Notes under the pieces: model-generated
The model's database searches: none
What the model saw: the letters and a program-made list of their open reading frames with translations, nothing else
Told to the model about the DNA's origin: nothing
From: Eulemur rufifrons
Taxonomy: Eukaryota; Chordata; Mammalia; Primates; Lemuridae
Reading direction: 5' to 3'
Length of the DNA: 64,000 nucleotides
Assembly (NCBI RefSeq): GCF_041146395.1
Contig: NC_091010.1
Span: forward strand, 54,084,001 to 54,148,000
Translations under genes and position numbers: made by a program
Shown here: one piece after another, positions 1 to 63,880 of the stretch
How the letters are laid out: every line of letters begins with the position of its first letter
Numbering within the stretch: position 1 is the stretch's first letter

Positions 1-104
1 GTGATCTTCAGTAAGATTATCTTCAGAATTCTCATTAGAATCTTTGGAAGCCAGAAAGTAGTAGGAAAACATATTCAAAATATTAAAAGGCGGGGAGTGG
101 AAAA

Positions 105-360
105 AAAAAAAAACCTGTCAACCAAGAATCCTATATCCAGCAAAATTTTCCTTCAAAAGTATGGGAGAAATTAAGATATTCCCAGATAAGCAAACTGAGG
201 AAGTTCATTACCACTAGACCTCTGCAAGAAATGCTATGGGAGTTCTGCAAGGTGAAATGAAAGGATACTAGACTCAAAGCCACATGAAGAAATAAAGATC
301 TCAAAAAATATATATAGGCAATTATAAAACCTAGCATTATTATAACAATAGTTTGTGACA
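105..360 (+). mobile_element. Old L1-derived fragment
   Basis: Contains 'ccaagaatcctatatccagc' and 'accactagacctctgcaagaaatgct', with 'gaaatgaaaggatactagac' further on. These phrases recur in L1 elements of placental mammals. The piece is diverged and carries no open frame of interest. Confidence 0.55.
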
Positions 361-400
361 TTTTTTAAAGAAAACAATTAGTCTAAAGTTAGTATCATTT

Positions 401-592
401 GGAGACACAGTCTCACTCTATCATCTGAGCACTCAGGACTACAGGTGCATGCCACCACACCTGGCTTTTTTTTTAGCAACAGGGTCTCACTGTATTGCTC
501 AGAGTGGTCTCAAACTCCTGACCTCAAGCAATCCTCCTGCCTCGGCCTCCCAAAGTGATAGTATTACAGATATAAGCCATTGCACCCAGCCT
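401..592 (-). mobile_element. Alu (old J-like), minus orientation, internally deleted
   Basis: Reads as reverse-complement Alu: 'gagacacagtctcactcta', a gap, then 'ctcctgacctcaagcaatcc' and 'cctcggcctcccaaagtg'. It is only about 190 bp long, so part of one arm is missing. Confidence 0.85.
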
Positions 593-623
593 ATTATTGT
601 TTTTTAAAAAAAAGATTTAATTA

Positions 624-912
624 GACTGGGTGCAGTGGGCTCATGCCTGTAATCCTAGCACTTTGGAAGGCTGAGAAGATTGTTTGAGGCCAGAAGTATG
701 AGACCACCCTGAGTAAGAGTGAGACCCCATCTCTACAAAAAACAGAAAAATTAGCTGGGCATGGTGGCGCATGCCAGTAGTCCAGCTACTTGGAAGGCTG
801 AGGCAGAAGGATTGCTTGAACCCAAGAGTCTGAGGTTGTAGTGAGCTATGACAGCACCACTGCATCCTAGCCAGGCAAACAGCAAAAACCTGTTTCAAAA
901 AAAAAAAAAAAA
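624..912 (+). mobile_element. Alu (old), plus orientation
   Basis: A full dimer, from 'gactgggtgcagtgggctca' to an A-tail at about 895-912. Many substitutions mark it as old. Confidence 0.9.
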
Positions 913-1957
913 ATTTAATGAGACTAGTTTTAAAAAGGCTATAGCCATACAATGGAATAGTTTAGTCATTAAAATAATTAGATCAATACATATTAATATG
1001 GAAAAATACTTCAGATATATTACCAAGTTACAAAAGCAAATTGTATAATAGATACAAAATGATCTGTTTATATGATGTATATGTTCATGTGTGCATATAT
1101 ATTCTATTATACATACACAAATATTCCTTCAATATTTTATTGAATCCTCAATACAAAGAAAGAAGTCAGTAAATATATATAGCAGATAATACTAGTTATA
1201 CCTAAGGAGTATGTCTTAGGTTACGTTCCTAAAGAAGTAGACCCTAAAACAAGGATTTGTATGTAAATGTTTTATTGGGGATGGTACCAGGAAACACTGA
1301 TGGCAGAGAGGGGAAGTGGGACATGCACAAGAAAGAAAATAGAGGATGTGTTATTGAACAAGTGGGAAACTGGGGCTCAATTCCACTGGGAACCCCAGGA
1401 GACAGCGTAGGACATATCTCAGATGTCCCAGCCTAGGGATGAGGAAGTCTATTTGCCCATCTCCAAACGTGATGATCTGAGGTCATGAGGACATTAACGC
1501 TCCCAGCCCCTGGGGCTTATCCCACATGTGCAAGTCAAAAGAAAAGCCTACAGAATGGGAGTCACAGACACTTGTCACAGGATGCTGTCTAGAAATAATG
1601 GAACAATGAGAGCTGTGGCAATATGGGTGAGATACCTGAGGCATCTACCATGGGGTAGACAATGGGACACTATCACTTTTGACATTACAATTTTTATTGG
1701 TTTTTTTGTATGTGTATTGATAACACACTTTAAAATGTGAGAAAAAAAACTGAGATAAAAATACTCACCAAAATATTAGGTATTCTAGAGAAAAGAAAAA
1801 AAGGCTTACAATTAAGCCAGAAAATGTGCAAGGAGGCCAGAGGTGTCTGCTCAAAGAGGGCCTTCCACCTAGGTGTCTGCCACAGAAGCCAGCAGCTCTG
1901 GCAATCAGCCTGCCTGACATGCCAGGGGACAGCACTGTGAGGAAAGAGGCCACTGAG
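913..1957. other. Downstream flank of XPNPEP1, no gene seen
   Basis: 940-1190 is A/T-rich and looks like a decayed L1M or HAL1 3' end ('ccatacaatggaatagttta'). 1245-1530 has the look of an ancient LTR-type repeat ('atgttttattggggatggtaccagg'), but I cannot name the family. Nothing coding is supported. Confidence 0.4.
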
Positions 1958-1978
1958 ACAAAGCACAATTTTGACATT

Positions 1979-1984
1979 TTTATT
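1979..1984 (-). terminator. XPNPEP1: Distal polyadenylation signal AATAAA of XPNPEP1
   Basis: Canonical hexamer on the minus strand about 400 nt after the stop. Cleavage would be expected some 10-25 nt further, near 1955-1970. This is the likely main poly(A) signal. Confidence 0.7.
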
Positions 1985-2162
1985 CACTGATCATAAATAT
2001 AGTCTCATGAACGTCAAGGTGATCATGAATGATGGACTAGCACCTGGAACATGACCGTCATGGAGCATTCATCGTTTCACCATCACTGGCCAAAGAACTC
2101 GGGGCGTCTCCCTCTCAATCAAGTGTACGGCTTTGTGGGGACCCTCCGTCTGGTGCAGCAAC

Positions 2163-2168
2163 TTTATT
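2163..2168 (-). terminator. XPNPEP1: Possible proximal polyadenylation signal AATAAA
   Basis: A second canonical hexamer about 215 nt after the stop. If used, it would give a shorter 3' UTR. There is no evidence of use beyond the hexamer. Confidence 0.4.
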
Positions 2169-2380
2169 CTTGGCTCGTTCTCAACAGTTACAAAAATCAT
2201 AAAAGACTGTTTGCAAGAAAATATCAAAGAGGATAGAAGATTTTCCATTCTCCTTAAGAGTCTAAAGTAAAAAGGGGAAGTAGGGAGGAAAGAGAGGAAA
2301 GGGGAAAGATGTCAGGGGTCTGCCGTGTTTCTTCCTTTCCCCGGAGTATTTTGCAGTAACAAAAACCGGGGAGGTATTTA

Positions 2381-54805
<52,425 letters not shown>

Positions 54806-54812
54806 TCGGCGG

Positions 54813-54834
54813 TGACGTGCCCAGGCCCACGTCA
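54813..54834 (-). promoter_or_regulatory. XPNPEP1: Inverted TGACGTG / CACGTCA pair next to the XPNPEP1 start codon
   Basis: TGACGTG at 54813-54819 and its reverse complement at 54828-54834, with an 8-bp spacer, begin 8 bp upstream of the ATG. The core matches ATF6/XBP1 (UPRE) and CREB/ATF half-sites, and on the gene strand one copy reads TGACGTGG. Depending on the transcription start it is either a core-promoter site or a small 5'-UTR stem. Function is not shown. Confidence 0.4.
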
Positions 54835-55339
54835 GGGGAGCGCAGACCAGCTGATCACCGCTAGGGAAGGAGGGAGGACCGCGCGAGAGCGAGCAGGCGC
54901 GCGCCGGGCCGGCCACGCCCCCCCTCTGTGGCTTGCGCTCGCCCCGCGGCCCCGCCCACCATCAGGCCCCGCCCACCGGGCTCCGGCTCACTGGCCGCGG
55001 CGCCACGCCTCTTGGCGGGGAGGGGTTTAGCGTTTCCACTCCGGCCTTTGCTCCCCGCTTCAGCGAGCCCGGGAAAGGGCGCTATGCAGCCTCGCGTCAT
55101 CATTTTTGTTCATTTCTCGCTATTCCCCAAAGAGGAAAGAGAGGGGCTTTGCCGAATGAAAGGACTGCTTTCCCAGGGATTTTTCCGCCTTTAGGAGGGC
55201 TGAGGGTAGGGGGACCAATGCTGGACGAACCTCGACAGGGTCTCCTAGGCTTTAGAGCAGGGCCTCACTTCCTGAACCTTTCAAGATGCGCCCAAAATTA
55301 TTTCCCCAGACAGCTTCAAAATCCAGCTGTCCACTCACT

Positions 55340-56215
55340 TGGATGGCTAATAGGCCCCTCAAATTTAACATGTCCAAACAGAACTCCTGGCCCAAGGCAC
55401 CAAAACAAAACAAAACAAAATCCTTCTCCACCCAGCGGTCTTCTTCACTATCTCAATCAATGGTTACTCCATTCTTTCAGGATGATGCCCTTGGAATCGT
55501 CCCCTGCCTCTTCTCTTTCACACCCCACATCCAATCTGCCAGAAAAATCACGTTGGCCCTGTCTCCAAAGTAGATCGCTAATCCGACCACTTGTCACCAC
55601 CTCCACCTGTCACCTCTCTTGTGTGCGCCATCACTAGCACCTCCCCCGTGGGATTACACTGATCTGCGGGCTACCACCCTGCACCTGCACAGCCTGGACG
55701 CAGCAGCCAGACCTCTGTGCTCAGCACTTTGCAGTGGTTCCTCATTTCACTCGGGGTGAAAGCTCTGCTTGATCTGCCCAACCTCATTTCCTACTGTCCT
55801 CACCTTGCTCGCTCTGCTCCAACTAAACCAGCCTCCTTGCTCCCCTTGGAAAAGCTGGACACGCTCATGCCCCAGGGCCTTTGGACTTGCTCTGTCCTAA
55901 ATACAGAGATTCCCTTCCTCATTTTCTTTGAAGTCTTTGCTCGGGTATCACCTCAATGAGACCAACCCGGACCATCCTATTTAAAAGTGTAAATCCTTCC
56001 AAAATCCCTAACCCTCTTTACCCAGCTCTGTTTTTTTCATAGCACTTATCACCTTTGAACATGATTTTTAAAAGTATTTATGTGTATTGTATTCTGTCCC
56101 CTTTCCTGCCACTCACACACACAACATAACCATCAGTGCAGGGATTGTTTCTGTTTGGTTTAGTGATGAACAATAACTGGTATGTAGTAAGTTCTCATGA
56201 TATATTTTCTACATG
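55340..56215 (+). mobile_element. L2 3' end, upstream of XPNPEP1
   Basis: 'gtggttcctcatttcactcg', 'catgccccagggcctttgga', 'tcgggtatcacctcaatgag', 'catagcacttatcacctttg' and an end with 'atgtagtaagttctcatgat' give a long sense L2. It starts only about 250 bp from the CpG island. Confidence 0.8.
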
Positions 56216-57310
56216 AATGAATGTCCCCGAATGGGCTCTCGTCCAGAGCGGGGATGGTGGCTCTCTCGTTCATTGTTATGTCCCTGGTACTTGGAATACC
56301 TGGCACTAAATTAAAGTGACCACATTTTTAAAACGTGATCTGAACCTCCTCCTGCTTTGACCATGATGAAGGCCTAACACACCTGTATCAAATAGGTTCC
56401 ACTGCCTGCAAGAACTTGAAGTTCTAGTTATTATCCAATAGGCATATAGACAAGCCAAATTAGACTGTGTAGGAAAAGCATGAAAGAACTAAAGATGTGA
56501 CGCCTTGGAAAGCAGCAGATGTCTGTTCCATTTCCCTAAATTTATAGAGCCAAAAAGAGAGAGATTGTAAATTAAATGACTGATTCCAGCCCACAGCTGA
56601 AAGATGGTGAGCAAGATCAAATTGTAAGAGAGAAAAAGAGATACCAGAGAGAGAGAAGTGGGACCTAAAGGGGACAGATATTTCATAATCACATTGCCTT
56701 AGGAAAAAGGAGTTGGCTCAGAATTTATGGCATCTGGCTTTAGGAGAAAGAAATACCTAGTGGTCCTGCAATCGTATTTTGAATTACTGTTTGCAGGATA
56801 ACAAAGTGCCCTTCTCCCTCTTAAAATTCTTTCAAGAGAACCTCAAGAAAAGAAGTTGAGCTGAATTATCACCAGAAAATAAGAACACTGGGGGTTATGT
56901 AGGTTATTCCTCTGGCTCTAAGTGCTCACATCTTTGAAGAGGTAGAACAGTCACACTGACTGACATTTACTTAGTGCCATATGTCTAGCCCACAACAACC
57001 CAATGGGTGAAGGACTATTATCCTCATTTTACTGGTTGAGGAGACTGAGATTTTTCAGAGGTTAAGTCCCTTGTGTACAATCCTCTAGCTAGTAAGTGGT
57101 GGGACTGTGATGTACATTCAGGCAGCAGGATGGATGCCTGGCCCCCACACACTTAATCACAAAGTTAGGTGGAAGGGACCCTAGAGATGGCCTCATCCAA
57201 CCCCCTATCCCGTGCAGCAGAAAGAGGGAGGCAGCTGGTTTGAGCACTCCAACCCAGACTGGGTGGGTCTCAGATGTAGCCAGAAACATCAAATGCACGG
57301 AAACACGGTA
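56216..57310. other. Intergenic, mostly unique
   Basis: Only a minus-orientation MIR is recognised, at about 56950-57115 ('cattttactggttgaggaga', 'tagctagtaagtggtgggac'). No gene was seen. Confidence 0.5.
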
Positions 57311-57317
57311 GAAATAT

Positions 57318-57735
57318 GTTGAGTTGAATCATGTCCCCACCAAAATTCATATGTTAAAGCCTTAACCCGTACTACCTCAAAATGTGATCTTATTTGACGA
57401 TAGGGTGGTTGTAGGTGTAATTAATTAAAATGAGGTCATATTGGATTAGGATGGGTGTCTTTATTTAAAAAAAGAAGGGAGAGTGCCACATGAACATGAA
57501 GGCAGAATCAGGGCGATGCATCTACAAGCCAAGGAATGCTAAAGATTACCAATAAACCACCAAAAGCTAGGAAAGAGGCATGGAACAGATTCTCCCTCAT
57601 GGCCCTCAGAAGGAACCAACCCTGTGGATATCTTATCTGGGATTTCCAGCCTCCAGAGCTATGAGACAATAAATTTCTGTTTTTCAGCCACCCAGTTTGT
57701 GGTGCTGTGTTATGAAAGCCCTAGAAAATTAATAT
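57318..57735 (+). mobile_element. Solo MaLR-type (MLT1-like) LTR
   Basis: Starts 'gttgaatcatgtccccacca', runs through 'aaggaaccaaccctgtggat', and ends 'gacaataaatttctgttttt' with 'gccacccagtttgtggt' and a closing 'gccctagaaaattaatata'. It is a complete-looking LTR with no adjoining retroviral genes, an old endogenous retroviral fossil. Confidence 0.8.
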
Positions 57736-57739
57736 AAAA

Positions 57740-59755
57740 CAAGTTCTAAATGTCTAAGTATATGAATTGTGGACCTGTTATTTTGGCCACCCAACATTCA
57801 TTCATTCTCCTTCTGATAACCATCCTTCTCTCTGGGGTTCACCTCTCCTTTCTTCTCTCCCTTACTCATTCTCAGTCAGTTATCCTAGCGAAACACTTGG
57901 ATTCCAGGAGTGTATCATGTAACCTGGGCACAAGCCACAGTGATAGGATCAGAGATTGGTATGGGACCAGGGCAATGCAATGAGATTTTCATGGTAAGTG
58001 CTAGATCAGAGCTTTGCTCTCTGCCAGGCAAGACCTTGGATGTATATACTCTGGAACTGTTGGCTCTATGTGCACTATGTGAATGGCACCAAGGCAACAG
58101 AAGGCAGAGCTAACAGATTAGGAAGAAACAGACCTCATAACATTATTTGAGCCCTGAATCTGCCAAACCTTAAACCAGACGTCCCACTGGACTTTTCAGA
58201 CATTGGCCAAAAAATTTCCTTTTGTGATTAAATCAGTTTAACATGAGTTTTCGTTTTCTGTTGCTTTCAATCAAAAGCCTCCTCACTGAATCTTTTTAGT
58301 AATCATCTATACAACTGAATTTTATGCATGTGTAGATATAATTTTATTAATATAGGGAATCATGAACTAACAAATGAAAATAGTGGATGATAAACCAATA
58401 TAATATCTCATTTTTATAATATATATCTATATATTGATTATAGACATATAGATACTTTTTTAGAGTAAAAGGAAAGTGATCCACAAAATCTCAACAGTGC
58501 TTATCTTGAGGTGATAGAATTTAGGGTGATTTTAATTTTGCCCCTTTTTTTTTTTTAGATTGTTTTTTATTAAAAAGAAACTCAAAGTACTTACCAATCA
58601 TTTCTCTGACCCCTTCTCCTTGGAAGACAGAATGAAGGAACGTGTTCCATTCTCTAAATCTGAGTACTACAAGCAATGGTAGCCCTCCAGTATTCAACCT
58701 GATAACTGGTTTGATGATTTGATCACTTATTGAGAGAGGGGTAACATCCCTTTTGAGGAACTCCCAGGTGAGAGGACTGAAAAATAGAAATCCTTATAAG
58801 AGATCAAACAAACTTACAGCTCCAGAGGAGGGTTTTAACCTTTGCAAACATTTCAGTTTGTTCTAATAAAATTGATAGTTACAAGAACAGTGATGAGTGA
58901 GGCTCTCATAAACTGTTATAATATGGTCTTATTTTTGTGTAAAGTTAACTAAAAGATAGGCTTGTGGTTGCACCCTAGAAAGGAATGGGAGAAGAAAAGC
59001 CAACTTTCAGGATCATAGAGTCTGCCAAAACAATGTACTGTGAATTAAGGGTGGGAGAATGCATTTGGCTCAGTTCAGAATCTACTCACTCTTTGTATTC
59101 AATGAAAACTGAACTCAGACCTTTTGATATCTGATTTCCATTTACTCTTGGCAAAGTTCAGTTCTCTGGTTCAAATAATAATTTTTAAAAAGCCCTTTAA
59201 GAAGCCCAGAGGGTTTCTTGGACATCAAATGGTTCTTGCACAAACAACACATTGATGAGCTAAGTGTAAATGAATCAGAAACATACAGAGTAAGGGTTCT
59301 CTGACACACACAGACTCTCCCATGCTATAGGGGAAAAGGCTCAGGGAAGCACTATGGCTGTCTCTTCCTTTAAGAAATATCCCTTTTTACCATATTTTTA
59401 TCCCATCCTCAAGAAGGCTTTGGAGAACCTTTGTAAAATATGGGAAAGGGAAGAGAGTGTACCGAGCTGTTCATGGTGTGGACTTCTAATAATCCCTTCC
59501 TGGCTGTGTCTTGTAAACTGGGCTTTGGATAAAGGCAGTATTGCCTAGTGGTCAGGGTCAAGAGACAAAATCTGGCTGCGGTTCTGCCACTAAATAAGTG
59601 TGTCTTTAGAACAGGCAGAGCACCCTCTTCTCCGGTTTCCTAAGGTGTTGATCTTGATGAACACCTCCCAGATCTACTATGCAGTGGTCATGTCCTAGGC
59701 AGAGGACTTGAAGTGGGCAGCCTGGAAGATGTGTTTTGTGTGAACTTCACTATAT
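57740..59755. other. Intergenic, no gene or clear repeat
   Basis: A/T-rich, with one simple A/T stretch at 58410-58455. Short open frames are not supported. Confidence 0.5.
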
Positions 59756-59757
59756 AC

Positions 59758-60745
59758 TTTTTTTTTGTAACAGCTTTATTGGGATATAATTCACATACCA
59801 TACAATTTGCCCATTTAAAGTATGCAATTCAATGGTTTTTAGTATATTCACAGAATTGTGCAACCATCACCACAATTTTAGAACATTTTTATTACCCCAA
59901 AAAGAAACTCATACCCTTTAGCAGTCGTTTCCCGTTTCTCCCCATCCTCCCCACCCTAGGCAACTACTAAAGATTTGCCTCTTCTGGACATTTTGTATAA
60001 ATGGTATCATACAGTATACAGTCTTTTTTGACTAGTCTCTTTCACTTAGCATGGCATTTTCAAGGTTTGTGCATGTTGTAGCATGTATCAGTACTTGATT
60101 CCCTTTTATTGGCAAATATGCCACATAATATGCCATGAAATATTATTTTGTGTATCCAATCCATCAGCTGATGGACATTTGGGTTGTTTCCACTTTGGGG
60201 ATATTGTGAATAATGCTCCTGTGACCATTCATGAGCAAGTTTTTGTGTGGACATGTGTTTTCATTTATCTTGAGTATAAAGCCTAGGAGTGGAAATGCTG
60301 AGTCATGTGGTCACTCTATGTTTAACCTTTTGAGAAACTGCTGTACTGTTTCTAAAGTGGCTACACCATTTCACATTCCCAGCAGCACCGTATGAGATTT
60401 CCAATTTCTGCACATCCTCACCAACACCTGTTATCTTCGTCTTTTATTCTAGCCATCCTAGTGGGTATGAAGTAGTATCTCATTGTGGTTTTGATTTCCA
60501 TTTCCCTGAGGCTAATGATCATGAGCCTCTTTTCAGTTGGTTATTGGCCATTTGTATATTTTTGTTGGAGAGATATCTAGTCAGATCCTTTTCCCATTTT
60601 AAAATTCGGTTCTTTGAGTTTTTCTTATTGAGTTGTAAGCATTCTTTATATATTCCAGATGCAAATCCCCTCCCATATTCCATAATATGATTTGCAAATA
60701 TTTTCTCCCATTCTGTGCGTTGTTGCATTTTTTAATTCTAATAAG
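59758..60745 (-). mobile_element. L1 3' end, minus orientation
   Basis: Starts with the reverse of the L1 3' UTR ('taacagctttattgggatat') and runs back into ORF2 ('cccattttaaaattcggttc'). 5'-truncated. Confidence 0.93.
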
Positions 60746-61520
60746 ATGTCAACATTTAAATAGGAAGACTTCACTATTTAAAAATTCATATCTTCAGCCT
60801 GTTTTGAAAAATTAGGAGATTAGTTTGGCAATCCTGGTACTTCTTCTACACTCCCTGCTGGACCTCTGTTGATATCCAAATTTGTGACTCCTCCTCCTAG
60901 AGAATCCGACAAAGCATGGCCTGGATTTCAACTTCACTGAAATTGCCCTTGCGATCGAATTAAAGTAATTACTTCTTGCCAGAATGTTTTCACCTTTGGC
61001 ACTTAAACATAGAATTCCCCCAAACTTAGCACCAACTAGCAAGCCTTTCAGTCTTCCTGTTTTGCAATTAGGATTTTGCAAGGCATGGGGCAACTCACTG
61101 GGGCTTGGCACAGCCCCCAGAAATTTGGCAGCCCTGTTGGTACTGATGTCATGAGTGTCCCTTGCCATCCTCATTACTAAGTCAAACCTGCCAAACTCCA
61201 ACAAATGGAGCCGAAAAACAGAGTAACAGACTGCCCGAGCTTCAAAACGGTGCATAAAAATACTTAGAAAAACAATTTAGTGCTTAGGACCACATTCAAG
61301 AATGAAAATCACTATTTATTATTGTTAATTATCTCTTTTCCTCATCACAATTTGCCTGCTAAAAGCAGCCCCCTCTCAAAACAAAATGAGTAGCTGTAAA
61401 AAGAGATTAGTAACGTGATCTAGTCATACAACATTCTTTTACCTGTTTCTCATTAACCTTTGTTTAACTTTTCATTCATCTCGTCCCTCCTTTAAATATT
61501 CTTTTTATCCTTGACTTTTC
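60746..61520. other. Unique spacer between two L1 3' ends
   Basis: 775 bp not matched to any repeat I know. It holds a 147-codon open frame on the minus strand (60812-61255), basic and without recognisable domains. Considered unsupported as a gene. Confidence 0.4.
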
Positions 61521-61671
61521 CCTTTTTAAACAGCTTGTGATATAGTTCACACACCATACAATTCACCCACTCAAAGTGTCCAATTCAGTGGTTTTTAGTG
61601 CATTCAGAGTTGTGCAACAATTACCACAGTCAATTTTAGGACATTTTTATCACCCCAAAAAGAAACCTCAT

Positions 61672-61823
61672 TAGCCAGGTATGGCGGTGCGCACCTGTAG
61701 TCCCCTCTACTGAGGGAGTTGGCAGGAGGATCACTTGAGCCAGGAGTTAGAGGCTGCAGTGAGCTACGATGACGCCACTGCACTCTAGCCGGGCAACAGA
61801 GTGAGACCCTGTGTAAAAAAAAC
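61672..61823 (+). mobile_element. 5'-truncated Alu (right arm only)
   Basis: A single right monomer with a perfect 14-bp target duplication, aaaagaaacctcat, at 61658-61671 and 61824-61837. The duplication shows it was inserted already truncated, at an L1 A-rich site. Confidence 0.93.
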
Positions 61824-62276
61824 AAAAGAAACCTCATATCTTTTAGCATCGCTCTTCATTCCCCTCATCCTCCCCAGCCATAAATAACCACTAATCTGCT
61901 TTCTGTCTCTATAGAGTTGCCTCTTCCAAGTATTTCAAGTAAATGAAATTATACAGTATGTCATCCTCTTTGGCCTCTTTCACTTATCATAGTGTTCTCC
62001 AGATTCATCCATGATGTAGCATGTATCAGCACTTCATTCCTTTTGTTTTTGCAGAAAAATATTCCATCATATGGACGTACCACGTTTTACTTATCTATTC
62101 AAATAGATCTTTGGATTGTTTCTACTTTTTGGCTATTTTAAATAATGCTGCTATGAACATTTGTTCCGAAGTTTTTTGTAGATATGTTTTCATTTCTTTT
62201 GGATATATAGCTCGGGGTGGAATTTCTGAGTCATAGGGTAACTCTACGTTTAATATTTTGAAGAACTGACAAACTG

Positions 62277-62588
62277 GGCTTTTTTGGCTTTTTGTTTGTT
62301 TTTTAGAGACAGGGGTCTCGCTCTATCACCCAGGCTGGAGTGCAGTGGTGCAATCATAGCTCACTGCAAGCTGAACGCCTGCGCTTAAGGGATCCTCCTG
62401 CCTCAGCCTCCAGAGTAACTAAGATTACAGATATGCACCACCACACCAGGCTACTTTTTTTATTTTTTGTAGAGGCAGGGTCTCGCCATGTTATCCTGGC
62501 TGGTCACAACCTTCTGGCCTCAGCCAATCCTCCTGCCTCAGCCTCCCAAAGTGCTGGGATTGCAGGTGTGAGCCACCGCGCCAGGCCA
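62277..62588 (-). mobile_element. Alu, minus orientation, nested in L1
   Basis: A full dimer flanked by gacaaactg at 62268-62276 and 62589-62597. It lacks the lemur linker expansion. Confidence 0.92.
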
Positions 62589-62999
62589 GACAAACTGTTT
62601 TTTAAAGTGGCTGCACCATTTTGTATTCCCACCAGCAGTAAATAAGAGTTCTAATTTCTCCACTCCTTGCCAATTCTTACTATATTTTATTAATATATTT
62701 TTTTTCTTTCCTCCATCAGCTCTCCCCTGATTGCAAATGAAATTCCTAATGGCTTTTGCCATTGGGGAAGTGAGGTGGCATTTAATTTTAGAGCAAACCC
62801 TTACTTAGCCTCTCCTTTTAGGAAATCCATTGGAAAAATCCCACTTCAAAGACCCCCTCACTCTTGTAAATCAGATTTGAAACAGTGCAGCTTAAGCCTG
62901 AGTCTCTAAGTACCTAGTCTATTTTAGATAAAATAAAGTAATTCAGTCATTTAAATTAAAGGCATAAACATGGAATTTTGGAACCAGAAGAGGCCCAAA

Positions 63000-63150
63000 G
63001 GATTCCTTCACCAAAGCCTTCATTTTATAGGTGAAGATGCTAAACCAAACCAAGAGATTCATGCGAGCAAGTCCACACAGCTGTTTAGTCCAGAACAAGA
63101 CTGAAACTCAGGTCTTCTGATTCCCCTCTGTTCCTCTTATCAGTTCACCC
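63000..63150 (-). mobile_element. MIR SINE, minus orientation
   Basis: 'cattttataggtgaagatgc' then 'aagtccacacagctgtttag' fits a reverse MIR core. Confidence 0.6.
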
Positions 63151-63329
63151 TGCAGCCTCTCAGCCAGCTGTGCTTAGCAAACACTGAGGCGATTATCATT
63201 TCAAGAGCAAGGGCTGCATTCACACACACAACAAAGTGAAGAATTAGGTGATTCTGGGTACCATGGACTGATTCTGGCCCATAGATGTATTTAGCTTGCC
63301 CTATGTCAACGGAAAAGAAACTGAACTCT

Positions 63330-63880
63330 GTAAAATAATTTTAAAGAGATGTATTCTGAGCCAAATTTGAGGATCATGACCCGAAGCCACGCCCAAGAGG
63401 CCTTGAGCAAGTGGACTCGCTGTGGCTGGGTTACAGTTTGGTTTTATACATTTCAGGGAGACAGGGGCTACAGGTAAAGTCATAAATCAATAAGTGGGAC
63501 TCATACCTTGGTTTGGCCCGAAAAGGTGGGCCATCTCGAAGCGGGGGGCTTGCAGGTTATAGGTGGGTTTAAAGATTCTTTGGCTTGTAATTGGTTAAAG
63601 ACATGAAGTTTTGTTTAAGGGCTTGGAATGTTTTAACATAGTTGCTGTTTATCAGAGATAAGCCACCGGACATAGATTTGTTGTGTAAATTGAGGGCCTG
63701 CAGGTTTGTCTTGAATACCCATAGGCTTGTTAATGGGTTATAAAGGATGTCCCCAAGAAGGGAGGGGGGCATGATGAGGCACATCTGACCTCCCTCCTCC
63801 TGGCAGGCAATTTAGTTTTAGGATATTCCTTTGGCCACTCAGTCAGCCAGTGGGGGGTGAGCCTTAAAACCACCTACCTG
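63330..63880. mobile_element. LTR-like repeat at the window end, family uncertain
   Basis: 'tgtattctgagccaaatttg', 'acagtttggttttatacatt', 'ggcccgaaaaggtgggccat' and 'ggcttgtaattggttaaaga' form an order that I associate with endogenous retroviral LTRs in antisense. No retroviral gene is seen, and the name and strand are not certain. Confidence 0.4.

Larger units (their letters stand above)
1958..2380 (-). other. XPNPEP1: XPNPEP1 3' untranslated region
   Basis: About 420 nt between the TAA and the expected cleavage point. No repeat was recognised in it. Two AATAAA hexamers occur on the minus strand, at 2163-2168 and 1979-1984, so two transcript ends are possible. The exact 3' end is inferred from signal spacing only. 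Confidence 0.7.
61525..62690 (-). mobile_element. L1 3' end, minus orientation, with two nested Alus
   Basis: 'cagcttgtgatatagttcac' begins the reversed 3' UTR. L1 sequence resumes after each Alu at 61824 and 62589. It is similar in content to the L1 at 59758 but diverged from it. Confidence 0.9.

Noticed and set aside
54933..55637. 234-codon plus-strand open frame across the promoter
   Set aside because: It spans the CpG island and then an L2 element, has low-complexity Pro/Arg-rich composition and no domains. GC-rich islands often give chance frames.
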